From Vibrio lentus (lineage in GTDB: Bacteria > Pseudomonadota > Gammaproteobacteria > Enterobacterales > Vibrionaceae), in contig NZ_MCZK01000101.1 of the NCBI RefSeq assembly GCF_002875945.1, positions 1-64,000 on the forward strand: a stretch of 64,000 bases of DNA, read 5' to 3'. The notes under the pieces were generated by a model. That model made no database searches, was not told the DNA's origin, and saw nothing but the letters and a program-made list of their open reading frames with translations. Every line of letters starts with the position of its first letter. The stretch's first letter is position 1. The position numbers were made by a program, and so were the translations under genes. Of this stretch, positions 51,901 through 62,256 are shown in pieces.

Positions 51901-53673
51901 ATGCGTACCCATTACTGTGGTAACCTGAACAAGTCCCTGGCGGGACAAACTGTAGAATTGTGCGGCTGGGTAAACCGTCGCCGTGATTTAGGCGGTCTTA
52001 TCTTTATCGATATGCGAGATCGTGAAGGCGTCGTTCAGGTTGTTGTCGATCCAGATATGAAAGATATCTTCCCGATCGCTAACCAACTGCGTAATGAATT
52101 CTGTATCAAATTTACTGGTGAAGTACGTGTTCGTCCTGACAGCCAAGTAAATAAAGATATGGCGACGGGTGAAGTTGAGCTTTACGCAACTGGCCTTGAG
52201 ATCATCAACCGTTCAGAAGCGCTTCCACTGGATTTCAACCAAACGAACTCTGAAGAACAGCGTCTTAAGTACCGTTACATCGATCTTCGTCGTCCAGAAA
52301 TGAGTGATCGTATTAAGCTTCGTGCACGTGCTTCTAGCTTCGTTCGTCGTTTCCTAGACGAGAACCTATTCCTAGACATCGAAACACCAGTACTAACTAA
52401 AGCGACACCTGAAGGCGCTCGTGACTACCTAGTACCAAGCCGTGTTCATAAAGGTAGCTTCTACGCACTTCCTCAATCTCCTCAGCTGTTCAAGCAACTG
52501 CTGATGATGTCTGGTTTTGACCGTTACTACCAAATCGTTAAATGTTTCCGTGATGAAGATTTACGTGCTGACCGTCAGCCTGAATTTACTCAGATCGATA
52601 TCGAAACATCATTCCTGTCTTCTCAAGAAGTACGTAACATCACTGAAAAGCTGGTTCACGATATGTGGAAAGAGCTTCTAGATGTTGAACTGGGTCAATT
52701 CCCAGTAATGCCATTCTCTGAAGCGATTCGTCGTTTCGGTTCTGATAAGCCAGATCTACGTAACCCACTAGAACTAGTAGACGTTGCTGACTTACTGAAA
52801 GATGTTGAGTTCAAAGTATTCTCTGGTCCTGCGAACGACGAAAAAGGTCGCGTAGCCGTAATCCGTGTACCGGGTGGCGCTAAGCTAACTCGTAAGCAAA
52901 TCGACGGTTACGCAGAGCACGTAGGTATCTACGGCGCGAAAGGTCTAGCTTGGATGAAGGTTAACGACCGTGCTGCTGGCATGGAAGGTATCCAATCTCC
53001 AGTTGCTAAGTTCCTAAACGAAGACGTAATCAACGGTCTTCTTGAGCGCACTCAAGCTGAATCTGGCGATATCATCCTATTTGGTGCAGATAAAGCGAAC
53101 ATTGTTGCTGAAGCAATGGGCGCACTTCGTATCAAGCTAGGTGATGACTTAGAGCTAACAGACAAGAAAGCGTGGGCTCCACTTTGGGTTATTGATTTCC
53201 CTATGTTCGAAGAAGATGGCGAAGGCAACCTTCACGCAATGCACCACCCATTCACATCACCACTTGGTGTAAGCGCGGAAGAGCTAAAAGCAAATCCAGC
53301 TGCAGCTAACTCTGATGCATACGACATGGTAATCAACGGCTACGAAGTAGGCGGCGGTTCTGTACGTATCCACAGCGCAGAAATGCAAACGGCTGTATTC
53401 GGTATTCTAGGTATCGAAGCTAAAGAACAACAAGAGAAGTTCGGTTTCCTACTTGAAGCACTTAAGTACGGTACGCCACCGCACGCAGGTCTAGCATTCG
53501 GTCTTGACCGTTTAGCGATGCTTCTTTGTGGTACAGAGAACATCCGTGACGTTATCGCATTCCCGAAAACAACAGCTGCAGCATGTCTATTAACAGACGC
53601 GCCAAGCTTAGCAAACCCAGCATCACTGGAAGAGCTAGCAATCGCTGTTAACTTAGCGAAGAAAGAAGACTAA
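51901..53673 (+). CDS. aspS: Aspartate--tRNA ligase
   Basis: Class II aminoacyl-tRNA synthetase. 590 residues: OB-fold anticodon domain ([21 protein letters not shown]), catalytic core with motif 2 [16 protein letters not shown], the bacterial GAD insertion (about 290-420) and motif 3 [12 protein letters not shown] at 51901 preceded by a GGGAAATTC region. Codon bias is that of a highly expressed gene. Monocistronic with a strong terminator before ruvC. Confidence 0.97.
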   Translation: MRTHYCGNLNKSLAGQTVELCGWVNRRRDLGGLIFIDMRDREGVVQVVVDPDMKDIFPIANQLRNEFCIKFTGEVRVRPDSQVNKDMATGEVELYATGLEIINRSEALPLDFNQTNSEEQRLKYRYIDLRRPEMSDRIKLRARASSFVRRFLDENLFLDIETPVLTKATPEGARDYLVPSRVHKGSFYALPQSPQLFKQLLMMSGFDRYYQIVKCFRDEDLRADRQPEFTQIDIETSFLSSQEVRNITEKLVHDMWKELLDVELGQFPVMPFSEAIRRFGSDKPDLRNPLELVDVADLLKDVEFKVFSGPANDEKGRVAVIRVPGGAKLTRKQIDGYAEHVGIYGAKGLAWMKVNDRAAGMEGIQSPVAKFLNEDVINGLLERTQAESGDIILFGADKANIVAEAMGALRIKLGDDLELTDKKAWAPLWVIDFPMFEEDGEGNLHAMHHPFTSPLGVSAEELKANPAAANSDAYDMVINGYEVGGGSVRIHSAEMQTAVFGILGIEAKEQQEKFGFLLEALKYGTPPHAGLAFGLDRLAMLLCGTENIRDVIAFPKTTAAACLLTDAPSLANPASLEELAIAVNLAKKED

Positions 53674-53798
53674 TCAAACGATTAAGCTCAACTTTCTAAT
53701 CAAGCAGTGAGTTTTCGATAGAGCTTAAGTCTTAGATAGCACTTAAGCTTTAAACAACACTTAGTTTTTGATAGAACTTTTTCTTTCGCAGAACAACG

Positions 53799-53831
53799 AA
53801 ATGCCCGTTAATTTGACGGGCATTTTTTTTT
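53799..53831 (+). terminator. Intrinsic terminator of aspS
   Basis: AATGCCCGT and ACGGGCATT arms around a 6-base loop and a run of eight T. Confidence 0.9.
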
Positions 53832-53885
53832 GCGTTCGATATACTAAGCTCATAAAGCATGTATAAATAATCAGTATTTGAAGTT

Positions 53886-54407
53886 ATGTCTATTATCTTA
53901 GGGATTGACCCTGGCTCTCGTATTACCGGCTATGGCGTCATTCGTCAAAATGGTCGCCATCTATATTACTTAGGTAGTGGTTGTATTCGTACTTCCGAAA
54001 AAGAACTGCCAGGTCGCTTAAAGCAAATCTATGCGGGCGTGAGTGAGATCATTACTCAGTTTCAGCCTGACGTATTCGCGATCGAACAAGTGTTCATGGC
54101 GAAGAATGCCGATTCAGCACTTAAACTTGGCCAAGCTCGTGGAAGTGCGATTGTAGCAGCAGTGAATGCTGATTTGCCTGTACATGAGTATGCGGCTCGT
54201 TTGATCAAACAAGCAGTGACAGGTAACGGTGGCGCTGATAAGTCTATGGTTCAGAATATGGTGATGAGCATGCTCAAACTACCCGCTAAGCCACAAGCCG
54301 ATGCAGCCGATGCTCTAGGCGTAGCGATCACTCACGCTAACACCAACAAAACCTTGGTCGCACTCGCAGGCAAAGCAACAGGGGCAAGAAAAGGGCGTTA
54401 CCGCTAA
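53886..54407 (+). CDS. ruvC: Crossover junction endodeoxyribonuclease RuvC
   Basis: Resolves Holliday junctions with RuvAB. 173 residues, RNase H-like fold; acidic active-site residues visible as D8 (GIDPGS), E67 (AIEQVF) and the paired Asp in [11 protein letters not shown]. Complete. In most vibrios ruvC is followed directly by ruvA; here a chemoreceptor gene and its terminator lie between them, so ruvC and ruvAB must be transcribed separately. Confidence 0.95.
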   Translation: MSIILGIDPGSRITGYGVIRQNGRHLYYLGSGCIRTSEKELPGRLKQIYAGVSEIITQFQPDVFAIEQVFMAKNADSALKLGQARGSAIVAAVNADLPVHEYAARLIKQAVTGNGGADKSMVQNMVMSMLKLPAKPQADAADALGVAITHANTNKTLVALAGKATGARKGRYR

Positions 54408-54622
54408 ATCTCATTCTATTGTTAGTTCCTAACATTCTGCCTTTTAAACTTATACGATTGATGAGCCTCACGCCCTGTTTGGCTCATATCAACACAATAC
54501 GCCGCTAAATCCTTGATGAAATGAGATCTTTCGAACATAACCCAGATAATAACATTGCGTATCATTTAACATGTTATTAACATTGGTCGGAGGTCTTACA
54601 AGTTAATCAAGGATGATCACTG

Positions 54623-56083
54623 ATGAACCCAATCAAGCTGTGGCGCGCGCTGTTTCTACCCAAAAGTAACGGGTGGAGTAACAACGAAGTCAGACAAGCC
54701 GATATCTTATTACTCTTCACTTTTATCGCATTCTTCGTGGGCGTCTATAGCTTAATCAAGTGGACTAAGCATGAAGAGCAACTCTTGGTCGCCACATCTG
54801 TATTTCTTATCGTATTTGAACTGATCTCTGCACTGCTACTCCGTGTGACGAGTAAACCGAGCCTTGCACTTAACTTTGGCTTTGTCGGCATGGCTGTCCA
54901 CGCGTTGAACATCATTTATCAAAGCGGTGGGGTTGTGGCTTCCACGCAAGCTTATTGGGTGCCTTTGTTAGTGGTCGCTTTTTTCTTATCAGGAACACGA
55001 ATTGTGGCCTTGGTGTGGAGTGGCCTGGTTATCGGTGTGTCACTGGTGATGACCTCAGCACATCTCAATGGATTTGCATTTCCCCAGCTTGAGCTAACCC
55101 CTGATGCGGTAGTGGTAGAAACTTGGTCTGGCGTGATCATGCCGCTGGTGGTTATCTGCATTGCTCAAGCCTTTACCGCTAAGCAAAAAGAGGTGGCAAT
55201 CGAAATGGCAGAGGAGGCGATTTCAGAAAGCCAACATGTTGCCAACCAAGCAACGCAAAGCGAAGGCCGACTCTCTATCGTGCTCGATCAAGCCAATTCG
55301 AATTCAGAGAGCCTACAAGGTGTTTCAGTTCATTTGGATCAGCAGTCACAAGACTTGCATACTCAAGTTGAAGTGCTAAACATCAACTGTGAATCTCAAG
55401 CGAGTGCTGCAGAAGAGATGAGTCAACAACTCCATCAAATGACTCAAGGCATCGAAGAGTCCAATTCATTTGTGGGTGAACTGAAAGAGCGCAGCGAAGC
55501 GGTGGGCACCAAAGCGCAAAAGAGCTCAGAGTCATTAGAAGCCTCAACAGATGCGATCAGTCAGATCATTCAAAGTAATCAAGAAATCATGAAAGTCGCT
55601 GATTTGATTACCTCGGTTGCTGAGCAAACCAACTTATTGGCACTCAATGCTGCAATCGAAGCAGCACGCGCAGGTGAACAGGGGCGAGGTTTTGCTGTGG
55701 TCGCGGATCAGGTGAGAGAGCTATCGGCGAAAAGCAGTCATTCGGCAATAGAGATTCGAACGTTGTTAGACCGCAGTAAAGAAGAAGTTGAACACGGCAG
55801 AGCGATCATCGAAACCACGGCGAGCGAGATGAACGGCATTATCTCAGAGGTGCAAACCATCTCAACAGATGTTAATCAGCTCACCAATATTATGGCAATG
55901 CAGATGGACTCCTTGAAAGAACTCGACCTGGCCAGTTCAGAAGTGGCTCAAAGCGTGGCGGAAACTAAATCGGTGTCAGGTTTAGTCGCTAATTATGGTT
56001 CTGAGCTAACAGGTCATGTTACTTCGGTTAAAGAACTGGTTGCGAGCTTGAACAGCGTGGTCTCGCAAGCTAAGCAAGCCTAA
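54623..56083 (+). CDS. Methyl-accepting chemotaxis protein with multi-TM N-terminal sensor
   Basis: 486 residues. The N-terminal 195 residues contain about six hydrophobic segments (from [19 protein letters not shown] to [14 protein letters not shown]) with very short loops, so sensing is within the membrane or via the energy state rather than a periplasmic domain. No HAMP domain is recognisable. The rest is the cytoplasmic signalling coil with [20 protein letters not shown] and [15 protein letters not shown]. Start ATG at 54623 is preceded by AAGGATGATCACTG. It has its own terminator and sits between ruvC and ruvA. Confidence 0.9.
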   Translation: MNPIKLWRALFLPKSNGWSNNEVRQADILLLFTFIAFFVGVYSLIKWTKHEEQLLVATSVFLIVFELISALLLRVTSKPSLALNFGFVGMAVHALNIIYQSGGVVASTQAYWVPLLVVAFFLSGTRIVALVWSGLVIGVSLVMTSAHLNGFAFPQLELTPDAVVVETWSGVIMPLVVICIAQAFTAKQKEVAIEMAEEAISESQHVANQATQSEGRLSIVLDQANSNSESLQGVSVHLDQQSQDLHTQVEVLNINCESQASAAEEMSQQLHQMTQGIEESNSFVGELKERSEAVGTKAQKSSESLEASTDAISQIIQSNQEIMKVADLITSVAEQTNLLALNAAIEAARAGEQGRGFAVVADQVRELSAKSSHSAIEIRTLLDRSKEEVEHGRAIIETTASEMNGIISEVQTISTDVNQLTNIMAMQMDSLKELDLASSEVAQSVAETKSVSGLVANYGSELTGHVTSVKELVASLNSVVSQAKQA

Positions 56084-56104
56084 ATAATTCACTTCAAAAA
56101 ACAC

Positions 56105-56134
56105 AAAGAACTGGATAAGTATCCAGTTCTTTTA
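56105..56134 (+). terminator. Intrinsic terminator of the MCP gene
   Basis: AAAGAACTGGATA, short loop, ATCCAGTTCTTTT; 20 bp after the stop and 40 bp before ruvA. Confidence 0.88.
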
Positions 56135-56175
56135 TATTCTGTCCTTCAAATTAAATTCCATCAAGAGAGTGAATT

Positions 56176-56787
56176 GTGATCGGACGTCTCCGCGGTACAT
56201 TAATAGAAAAACAGCCACCAGAATTATTGATTGAAGTCAGTGGTGTTGGTTATGAAGTCCAAATGCCAATGAGCTGTTTTTATGAGTTACCAAACGTAGG
56301 CGAAGAAGCAATTATCTACACTCATTTTGTAGTACGTGAAGATGCTCAGCTACTTTATGGTTTTAACACTGTTAAAGAGCGCGCCTTGTTCCGTGAAGTG
56401 ATAAAAGCGAATGGTGTCGGCCCTAAACTTGGTCTTGGTATCCTTTCTGGAATGACGGCAAGCCAATTCGTTCAATGTGTTGAACGCGAAGATATCTCAA
56501 CACTGGTTAAACTGCCGGGTGTTGGTAAGAAAACGGCAGAGCGTCTGGTTGTTGAAATGAAAGACCGCCTCAAAGGGTGGGGAGCAGGTGATCTGTTTAC
56601 GCCTGCAACGGATGCAGCGCCAATGGACTCAATGCCAGCGGTTCACGATGCTGAAGAAGAAGCAGTAAGCGCACTACTTGCGTTGGGTTATAAACCGACT
56701 CAAGCCTCTAAAGTTGTTGCTCAAGTGGCTAAAGGTGGCATGACCAGCGAACAATTGATTCGCGAAGCACTGAAGTCGATGGTTTAA
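56176..56787 (+). CDS. ruvA: Holliday junction branch migration protein RuvA (GTG start)
   Basis: DNA-binding tetramer that targets RuvB to Holliday junctions. 203 residues: OB-fold ([28 protein letters not shown]), helix-hairpin-helix pair ([33 protein letters not shown]), acidic linker and C-terminal RuvB-binding domain ([15 protein letters not shown]). The GTG at 56176 aligns with the family ATG start. It follows the chemoreceptor terminator by 40 bp, so the promoter must lie in a very short space. Confidence 0.95.
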   Translation: MIGRLRGTLIEKQPPELLIEVSGVGYEVQMPMSCFYELPNVGEEAIIYTHFVVREDAQLLYGFNTVKERALFREVIKANGVGPKLGLGILSGMTASQFVQCVEREDISTLVKLPGVGKKTAERLVVEMKDRLKGWGAGDLFTPATDAAPMDSMPAVHDAEEEAVSALLALGYKPTQASKVVAQVAKGGMTSEQLIREALKSMV

Positions 56788-56837
56788 TACCTCATATACT
56801 TGTTCTACAAAATAGACTCATTCACTTTGCCTTTACA

Positions 56838-56897
56838 CAGAGTCAAGATGCGCAGAGTCAAGATGCGCAGAGTCAGCAATAGCAGAGTTAGGAATAA
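56838..56897. repeat. 15-bp tandem repeats between ruvA and ruvB
   Basis: Two exact copies of cagagtcaagatgcg (56838-56852, 56853-56867) followed by two degenerate units (56868-56882, 56883-56897). The last unit contains the AGGA that probably serves as the ruvB ribosome site. Confidence 0.88.
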
Positions 56898-56905
56898 CAG
56901 AATTT

Positions 56906-57922
56906 ATGATTGAAGCCGATCGCCTGATTGCACCGGATAATCCGGTCTTTAAAGATGAAGATGTTATCGACCGTGCAATACGTCCAAAGGCGCTAGCCGA
57001 CTATCAAGGTCAAGACCACGTTCGTAACCAGATGGAGATTTTCATTCAAGCCGCTCAAATGCGAAATGAAGCTCTGGATCATCTGTTGATTTTTGGCCCT
57101 CCCGGTTTGGGTAAAACCACGTTGGCGAACATTGTTGCCAATGAAATGGATGTGAGCATCCGCACGACTTCAGGTCCGGTTTTAGAAAAAGCGGGCGACT
57201 TGGCCGCGCTATTAACCAACCTCGAAGAAAACGATGTGCTTTTCATTGATGAGATCCACCGCTTAAGCCCTGTGGTTGAAGAGGTTCTGTATCCAGCAAT
57301 GGAAGATTACCAACTGGATATCATGATTGGTGAAGGCCCAGCGGCTCGCTCTATCAAGATCGACCTTCCTCCTTTTACTCTGATTGGCGCAACCACTCGT
57401 GCTGGCTCACTGACATCGCCATTACGTGACCGTTTTGGTATTACTCAGCGTCTTGAGTACTACAAGGTTGAAGACCTTCAAAACATCGTTCAGCGCAGCG
57501 CAGATTGCCTTGGACTTTCATTGGAGTCGGATGGGGCATTAGAAATTGCTCGTCGCGCTCGTGGTACACCGCGTATCGCGAACCGTTTATTACGCCGTGT
57601 ACGAGATTACGCGGAAGTGAAAGCTGATGGACATATTTGTCCAGACGTGGCGGATAAGGCACTCAACATGTTGGACGTTGATGCTAAAGGCTTTGACTAC
57701 ATGGATAGGAAGCTTCTACTTGCGATTATGGAGAAGTTTGGTGGTGGTCCGGTCGGTATCGACAACATGGCAGCCGCGATTGGTGAAGAAAAAGATACGA
57801 TTGAAGATGTATTGGAACCGTATTTGATTCAGCAGGGCTATCTGCAAAGAACACCAAGAGGTCGAATTGCTACCGACAGAGCGTATTTACACTTCGGAAT
57901 AGATAAGCCTTCTAATCGTTAA
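56906..57922 (+). CDS. ruvB: Holliday junction branch migration DNA helicase RuvB
   Basis: AAA+ motor of RuvABC. 338 residues: Walker [10 protein letters not shown], Walker [11 protein letters not shown], sensor 1 [18 protein letters not shown] and C-terminal winged helix ([16 protein letters not shown]). ATG at 56906. It is 118 bp from ruvA, a gap largely made of 15-bp tandem repeats, and ends in a terminator. Confidence 0.96.
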   Translation: MIEADRLIAPDNPVFKDEDVIDRAIRPKALADYQGQDHVRNQMEIFIQAAQMRNEALDHLLIFGPPGLGKTTLANIVANEMDVSIRTTSGPVLEKAGDLAALLTNLEENDVLFIDEIHRLSPVVEEVLYPAMEDYQLDIMIGEGPAARSIKIDLPPFTLIGATTRAGSLTSPLRDRFGITQRLEYYKVEDLQNIVQRSADCLGLSLESDGALEIARRARGTPRIANRLLRRVRDYAEVKADGHICPDVADKALNMLDVDAKGFDYMDRKLLLAIMEKFGGGPVGIDNMAAAIGEEKDTIEDVLEPYLIQQGYLQRTPRGRIATDRAYLHFGIDKPSNR

Positions 57923-57935
57923 CTTATTCATTTCT

Positions 57936-57969
57936 AAAGATCCCAGTTGCATAAGCGCTGGGATTTTTT
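57936..57969 (+). terminator. Intrinsic terminator of ruvB
   Basis: ATCCCAG and CTGGGAT arms with an 11-base loop and six T. Confidence 0.8.
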
Positions 57970-58245
57970 GCTTTTTACTGAATAACAACTCTTTGAGCGA
58001 GTCGGTAAAAAGGTCGAAAAGGGCGCTTCAAAAATGAAAACTTTGATTGCAGGTTTGATTTGGGCAACAAAAAATGAAATAAGTTGTCATATTTTTTGTT
58101 AATACTTTATAGGTAGTTGTAATTCGTATGTTGAGGCGGTGCTGAGCTTTTGTCACAGATATCATGCGCTGTTATTAAGGCAAGCAGAATTGGTGTGATT
58201 TTAATCATAATTGTACAAAAATAACTCTAATTTGCTCGAATAAAT

Positions 58246-58259
58246 TTGATACAAATCAA
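58246..58259 (+). promoter_or_regulatory. FNR-type operator upstream of cydA
   Basis: TTGAT, ACAA, ATCAA: a perfect match to the FNR consensus, 216 bp before the cydA start. Fits oxygen control of cytochrome bd genes. Whether it activates or represses depends on the start point, which I could not fix. Confidence 0.75.
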
Positions 58260-58474
58260 CGCAGGGTTCTCCCATAAACCTTTTGAAACATACTGATTTT
58301 ACCAGTAATATTAGCGCCAGCTATATTAGCTCATGCTTAACAATAATCTAACTATAACGGTACGTTTTTGCTACAAATTTCAATTTGTAATAACAATTAT
58401 ATAAATTGTTTTAACATGGATTTTTGCGGTGAATTATCACACAAGTGTCATTCAGCCGACACAAAGGAGTTACC

Positions 58475-60061
58475 ATGATTGATGTTGTTGATCTGTCGCG
58501 ATTGCAGTTTGCATTTACAGCGATGTATCACTTCCTATTTGTTCCACTGACCTTAGGTATGGCATTTCTTCTTGCCATTATGGAGTCAGTATATGTAATG
58601 ACGGGCAAACAAATTTACAAGGACATGACCAAGTTCTGGGGTAAATTGTTTGGTATTAACTTTGCTCTTGGTGTAGCGACAGGCTTAACCATGGAGTTTC
58701 AGTTTGGTACAAACTGGTCTTACTATTCTCACTACGTTGGAGACATCTTCGGTGCTCCGCTAGCTATTGAAGCGCTTGTTGCATTCTTCCTAGAGTCTAC
58801 TTTTGTTGGTCTTTTCTTCTTCGGTTGGGACAGATTGTCAAAGCGTCAGCACTTAGCGGTAACGTGGTTAGTAGCACTTGGCTCTAACTTCTCAGCGCTT
58901 TGGATCTTGGTAGCGAACGGCTGGATGCAAAACCCAGTGGGTGCGGAATTTAACTTTGAAACCATGCGTATGGAAATGGTGAGCTTTGCTGAAGTTGTAC
59001 TAAACCCAGTAGCGCAAGTTAAATTCGTACACACAGTGGCGTCTGGTTACACAACGGGTGCAATGTTCATCCTTGGTATCAGCTCATACTACATTCTTAA
59101 AGGTCGTGACCTTGCCTTTGCTCGTCGCTCTTTTGCGATTGCAGCATCTTTCGGTATGGCGGCGATCCTGTCAGTAATCGTGCTAGGTGATGAATCTGGT
59201 TACGAGCTTGGTGAAGTTCAAAAAGTAAAGCTCGCTGCGGTAGAAGCAGAGTGGCACACTGAAGAAGCACCAGCTGCATTTACTGTTTTTGGTATTCCAA
59301 ACCAAGAAACAATGAATACTGACTACGCAATTAAAATCCCTTACGTGATGGGTATCATCGCAACGCGTTCGCTTGATACTGAAGTAACGGGCCTGCGTGA
59401 CTTACGTGATGATCACGTTGATCGTATCCGTACTGGTATGTACGCATACGAGCTGCTTGAAAAGCTACGTTCAGGTGACAAGTCTGAAGAAAACATTGCA
59501 GCGTTCGACGAAGTGAAAGGTGACCTAGGTTACGGTCTGCTTCTTAAGCGCTACACAGACGACGTTGTTGACGCAACAGAAGATCAAATCCAAATGGCTG
59601 CGGATGATTCTATCCCAACAGTTTGGCCTCTATTCTGGTCATTCCGTCTGATGGTTGCTTGTGGCTTCATCATGTTGTTTGTATTCGGTGCGGCGTTTGT
59701 TCAAACGTGTCGTCAGAAGATCGAACAGAAACCATGGATACTTAAAGCTGCGCTATTCTCAATCCCACTACCTTGGATTGCGATCGAAGCGGGTTGGTTC
59801 GTTGCTGAATTTGGTCGTCAACCATGGGCGGTTGGTGAAATCCTACCGGTTAACGTGGCTGCATCAGCACTAACTATTGAACAGCTTTGGACTTCACTAT
59901 TCGCTATTCTGGCACTGTACACAGTGTTCTTAATTGCTGAAGTTTACCTAATGCTGAAATTCGCACGTAAAGGTCCAAGTAGCTTAAAGACAGGCCGTTA
60001 CCACTTTGAACAAAACGATAACTCTGTTGAAGACAAAGTTAGCCGTTCAGTCGAAGTATAA
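58475..60061 (+). CDS. cydA: Cytochrome bd ubiquinol oxidase subunit I
   Basis: Quinol oxidase subunit carrying hemes b558, b595 and d, high-affinity oxygen use without proton pumping. 528 residues starting [13 protein letters not shown] with H19 (AMYHF) as heme ligand, about nine membrane helices, and a long periplasmic Q-loop (about 240-380), so the E. coli-like long-loop class. AAGGAG lies before the ATG at 58475 and settles the start; a longer reading by ten residues is not family-like. First gene of cydABX-ybgE. Confidence 0.96.
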   Translation: MIDVVDLSRLQFAFTAMYHFLFVPLTLGMAFLLAIMESVYVMTGKQIYKDMTKFWGKLFGINFALGVATGLTMEFQFGTNWSYYSHYVGDIFGAPLAIEALVAFFLESTFVGLFFFGWDRLSKRQHLAVTWLVALGSNFSALWILVANGWMQNPVGAEFNFETMRMEMVSFAEVVLNPVAQVKFVHTVASGYTTGAMFILGISSYYILKGRDLAFARRSFAIAASFGMAAILSVIVLGDESGYELGEVQKVKLAAVEAEWHTEEAPAAFTVFGIPNQETMNTDYAIKIPYVMGIIATRSLDTEVTGLRDLRDDHVDRIRTGMYAYELLEKLRSGDKSEENIAAFDEVKGDLGYGLLLKRYTDDVVDATEDQIQMAADDSIPTVWPLFWSFRLMVACGFIMLFVFGAAFVQTCRQKIEQKPWILKAALFSIPLPWIAIEAGWFVAEFGRQPWAVGEILPVNVAASALTIEQLWTSLFAILALYTVFLIAEVYLMLKFARKGPSSLKTGRYHFEQNDNSVEDKVSRSVEV

Positions 60062-60074
60062 GTGAGGGAATATT

Positions 60075-61211
60075 ATGTTTGATTACGAAAGCTTACGACT
60101 TATTTGGTGGGTATTGATCGGTGTTCTACTGGTTGGTTTCGCCGTAACTGATGGCTTCGATATGGGTGTTGCAGCCCTTTCACCTGTTATCGGTAAGAGC
60201 GACACTGAACGTCGTATTATGCTAAACACGATTGCCCCTCACTGGGATGGTAACCAAGTTTGGCTTATCACTGCGGGTGGTGCATTGTTTGCTGCATGGC
60301 CACTGGTTTACGCGACATCTTTCTCTGGTTTCTACTTCGCAATGTATGCGACGTTAGCAGCGCTTTGGTTACGACCACTTGCTCTTGATTACCGTTCTAA
60401 GATTGAAGATCCAAAATGGCGTAAGACTTGGGACTACGCACTTTGCTTTAGTGGCACAGTTCCACCAATCATTTTCGGTGTGGCATTTGGTAACCTATTA
60501 CAAGGTGTTCCATTCGAACTGAACGAATTCATGATGTCTAAGTACCATGGTACGTTCTTCGCTCTGCTAAACCCGTTTGCATTGCTTTGTGGTGTGTTGG
60601 CTCTGATGTTGTTCGTGATGCAAGGTGCAACATGGCTTCAAATGAAGACAACAGAAGAGCTGCACAGTCGCGCTCGTAACGTTGCTCAGATCACTGGCCT
60701 AATTGCTATTGCTCTATTCGTTATTGGTGGCTTCTGGGTTCAATCTATCGAAGGCTATGTAATTACAAGCACTATCGATACGTTTGCTGATTCAAACCCA
60801 CTAAACAAAGAAGTATCACTTCAAGTTGGTGCTTGGATGACAAACTTCGAAACGTATCCAGCAATGTGGGCTGCACCGATTCTTGGTGTAGCAATGCCAC
60901 TGCTTGCTGTGATTGCATCTCGCTTTGAGCGTGGTGGTTTCGCATTCTTGTTCTCAAGCCTATCTAACGCTGGTGTTATTTTAACGGCTGGTTTTGCAAT
61001 GTTCCCATTCGTAATGCCATCTAGCCTGAACCCTAGCCATAGTTTGACTATGTGGGATTCAACAGCAAGTGAGCTAACGCTTGGTCTTATGACTGGAGTT
61101 GCGGCGGTAATGGTTCCTGTGATTCTGGGCTACACGACTTGGACATACTACAAAATGTTTGGTCGTCTAGATAAGAAACACATCGAAGATAACGACGTTT
61201 CAGCTTACTAA
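60075..61211 (+). CDS. cydB: Cytochrome bd ubiquinol oxidase subunit II
   Basis: 378-residue membrane subunit pairing with CydA. About eight helices; family motifs WWVLIGVLLVGFAVTDGFDMG and APHWDGNQVWLITAGGALFAAWP. It lies 13 bp after cydA with a GTGAGGGA ribosome site. Followed 31 bp later by cydX. Confidence 0.96.
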   Translation: MFDYESLRLIWWVLIGVLLVGFAVTDGFDMGVAALSPVIGKSDTERRIMLNTIAPHWDGNQVWLITAGGALFAAWPLVYATSFSGFYFAMYATLAALWLRPLALDYRSKIEDPKWRKTWDYALCFSGTVPPIIFGVAFGNLLQGVPFELNEFMMSKYHGTFFALLNPFALLCGVLALMLFVMQGATWLQMKTTEELHSRARNVAQITGLIAIALFVIGGFWVQSIEGYVITSTIDTFADSNPLNKEVSLQVGAWMTNFETYPAMWAAPILGVAMPLLAVIASRFERGGFAFLFSSLSNAGVILTAGFAMFPFVMPSSLNPSHSLTMWDSTASELTLGLMTGVAAVMVPVILGYTTWTYYKMFGRLDKKHIEDNDVSAY

Positions 61212-61242
61212 GCTAGAAGTTAAATAACTTAGGAGAAATTTT

Positions 61243-61350
61243 ATGTGGTATTTCGCATGGATTTTGGGTGTACTTCTAGCATGTGCATTCGGCATCATCA
61301 ATGCTCTTTGGCTTGAGCATTCAGAAATGATGGATAAAGACAGTGAGTAA
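61243..61350 (+). CDS. cydX: Cytochrome bd oxidase small subunit CydX
   Basis: 35-residue single-helix protein beginning MWYFAWILGVLLACAFG and ending in an acidic tail EMMDKDSE. CydX stabilises the heme centres of CydAB. TTAGGAGAAATTTT gives an ideal ribosome site before the ATG at 61243. Its last eight bases overlap the GTG start of ybgE. Too short for usual ORF lists, but the family match and position are clear. Confidence 0.93.
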   Translation: MWYFAWILGVLLACAFGIINALWLEHSEMMDKDSE

Positions 61351-61645
61351 TCTCGCAGAGCAAGTTGCTAAATTACATCAACCAATGGATAAGACTCTGT
61401 TAAGAGCTTTATCCTTAATATTGGGTTTCATGCATGTTGGTTTAGTAATGTGGGATCCTGAAACGTATGCGGCAAGCATCGGTGGCTTTAACGCTATCAT
61501 TGGGCCTATGTTCATCTGGGCTGTATGCTCGAGCATGGTTTATGGTATCGGTTTTAAACCAAGAGCTTGGATGTGGCAGTTATTATTCAGCCCTTACGTT
61601 TCACTCACGATTTTGCTCTATCTAACCGTGCTGCGCCTTATCTAA
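61343..61645 (+). CDS. ybgE: Cyd operon protein YbgE
   Basis: 100-residue membrane protein with about three hydrophobic segments (LILGFMHVGLVMW, IGPMFIWAVCSSMVYGIG, LLFSPYVSLTILLYLTVL). Function unknown; always found with cydABX in this group. It starts with GTG at 61343, overlapping the end of cydX by 8 bp, which implies coupled translation. Last gene of the cyd operon. Confidence 0.9.
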   Translation: MSNLAEQVAKLHQPMDKTLLRALSLILGFMHVGLVMWDPETYAASIGGFNAIIGPMFIWAVCSSMVYGIGFKPRAWMWQLLFSPYVSLTILLYLTVLRLI

Positions 61646-61705
61646 ATGGGGTTGTGGACTAGGTTTATAACAAAGTAAACCTAGGTAGTTGTTGGGTTTT
61701 TAGCC

Positions 61706-61741
61706 AAAAAGAGGTCATCTTATACAGATGGCCTTTTTTTT
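61706..61741 (+). terminator. Intrinsic terminator of the cyd operon
   Basis: AGGTCATCT, TATAC, AGATGGCCT with one G-T pair and a run of eight T. Confidence 0.88.
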
Positions 61742-61836
61742 CGTCTTTCAAATCAAATAAATCACTGCCATATGCTTTTAATGATAAAGAGTTAGGTTAT
61801 AGTGAGATCTTTATCGTTTTGGGTTGTGGTAGCAAA

Positions 61837-62256
61837 TTGCAGGGATTATTTAAGCCATTTACTTGGCCTGTGACAGTGTATTACGAAGACACCGATGCTG
61901 GTGGGGTGGTATATCATGCCAACTATCTTAAGTTCTTTGAGCGCGCTCGAACTGAGATGTTGCGCTCAATTGGCGTCTCTCAGCAAGTCTTGTTAGAACA
62001 AAATATCGGTTTCGTAGTCCGACATATGGACATTGATTTTATTCAAGGTGCGCGACTTGATGATTCTTTACAAGTCATTACAAATATTTACGAGTTGAAG
62101 CGAGCTACCTTGGTCTTCTGTCAAGAGATCGTAAATCCTGATGGCAAGGCATTGTGTAAAGCAATGGTTAAGGTAGCATGTATCGATAATCAAAAAATGA
62201 AACCCAAAGCAATGCCAACATTTATTCTCACGGAGCTAACGAATAGTGACTGCTGA
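61837..62256 (+). CDS. ybgC: Tol-Pal system acyl-CoA thioesterase YbgC (non-ATG start)
   Basis: Hotdog-fold acyl-CoA thioesterase of the tol-pal cluster, linked to phospholipid metabolism. Core [31 protein letters not shown] has the catalytic Asp of the 4-hydroxybenzoyl-CoA thioesterase type. No ATG exists before the core. The TTG at 61837 (139 residues, starting with the residues [10 protein letters not shown] after Met) is my choice; a TTG at 61819 would give 145. Neither has a strong ribosome site. It overlaps the GTG start of tolQ by 11 bp. Confidence 0.88.
   Translation: MQGLFKPFTWPVTVYYEDTDAGGVVYHANYLKFFERARTEMLRSIGVSQQVLLEQNIGFVVRHMDIDFIQGARLDDSLQVITNIYELKRATLVFCQEIVNPDGKALCKAMVKVACIDNQKMKPKAMPTFILTELTNSDC

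Larger units (their letters stand above)
57923..58474. other. ruvB/cydA intergenic region
   Basis: 552 bp: the ruvB terminator at its left end, then an AT-rich control region for the cyd operon with a perfect FNR box at 58246-58259. Other AT-rich stretches (58070-58250, 58340-58420) may hold ArcA sites, which I cannot define by eye. Confidence 0.65.
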
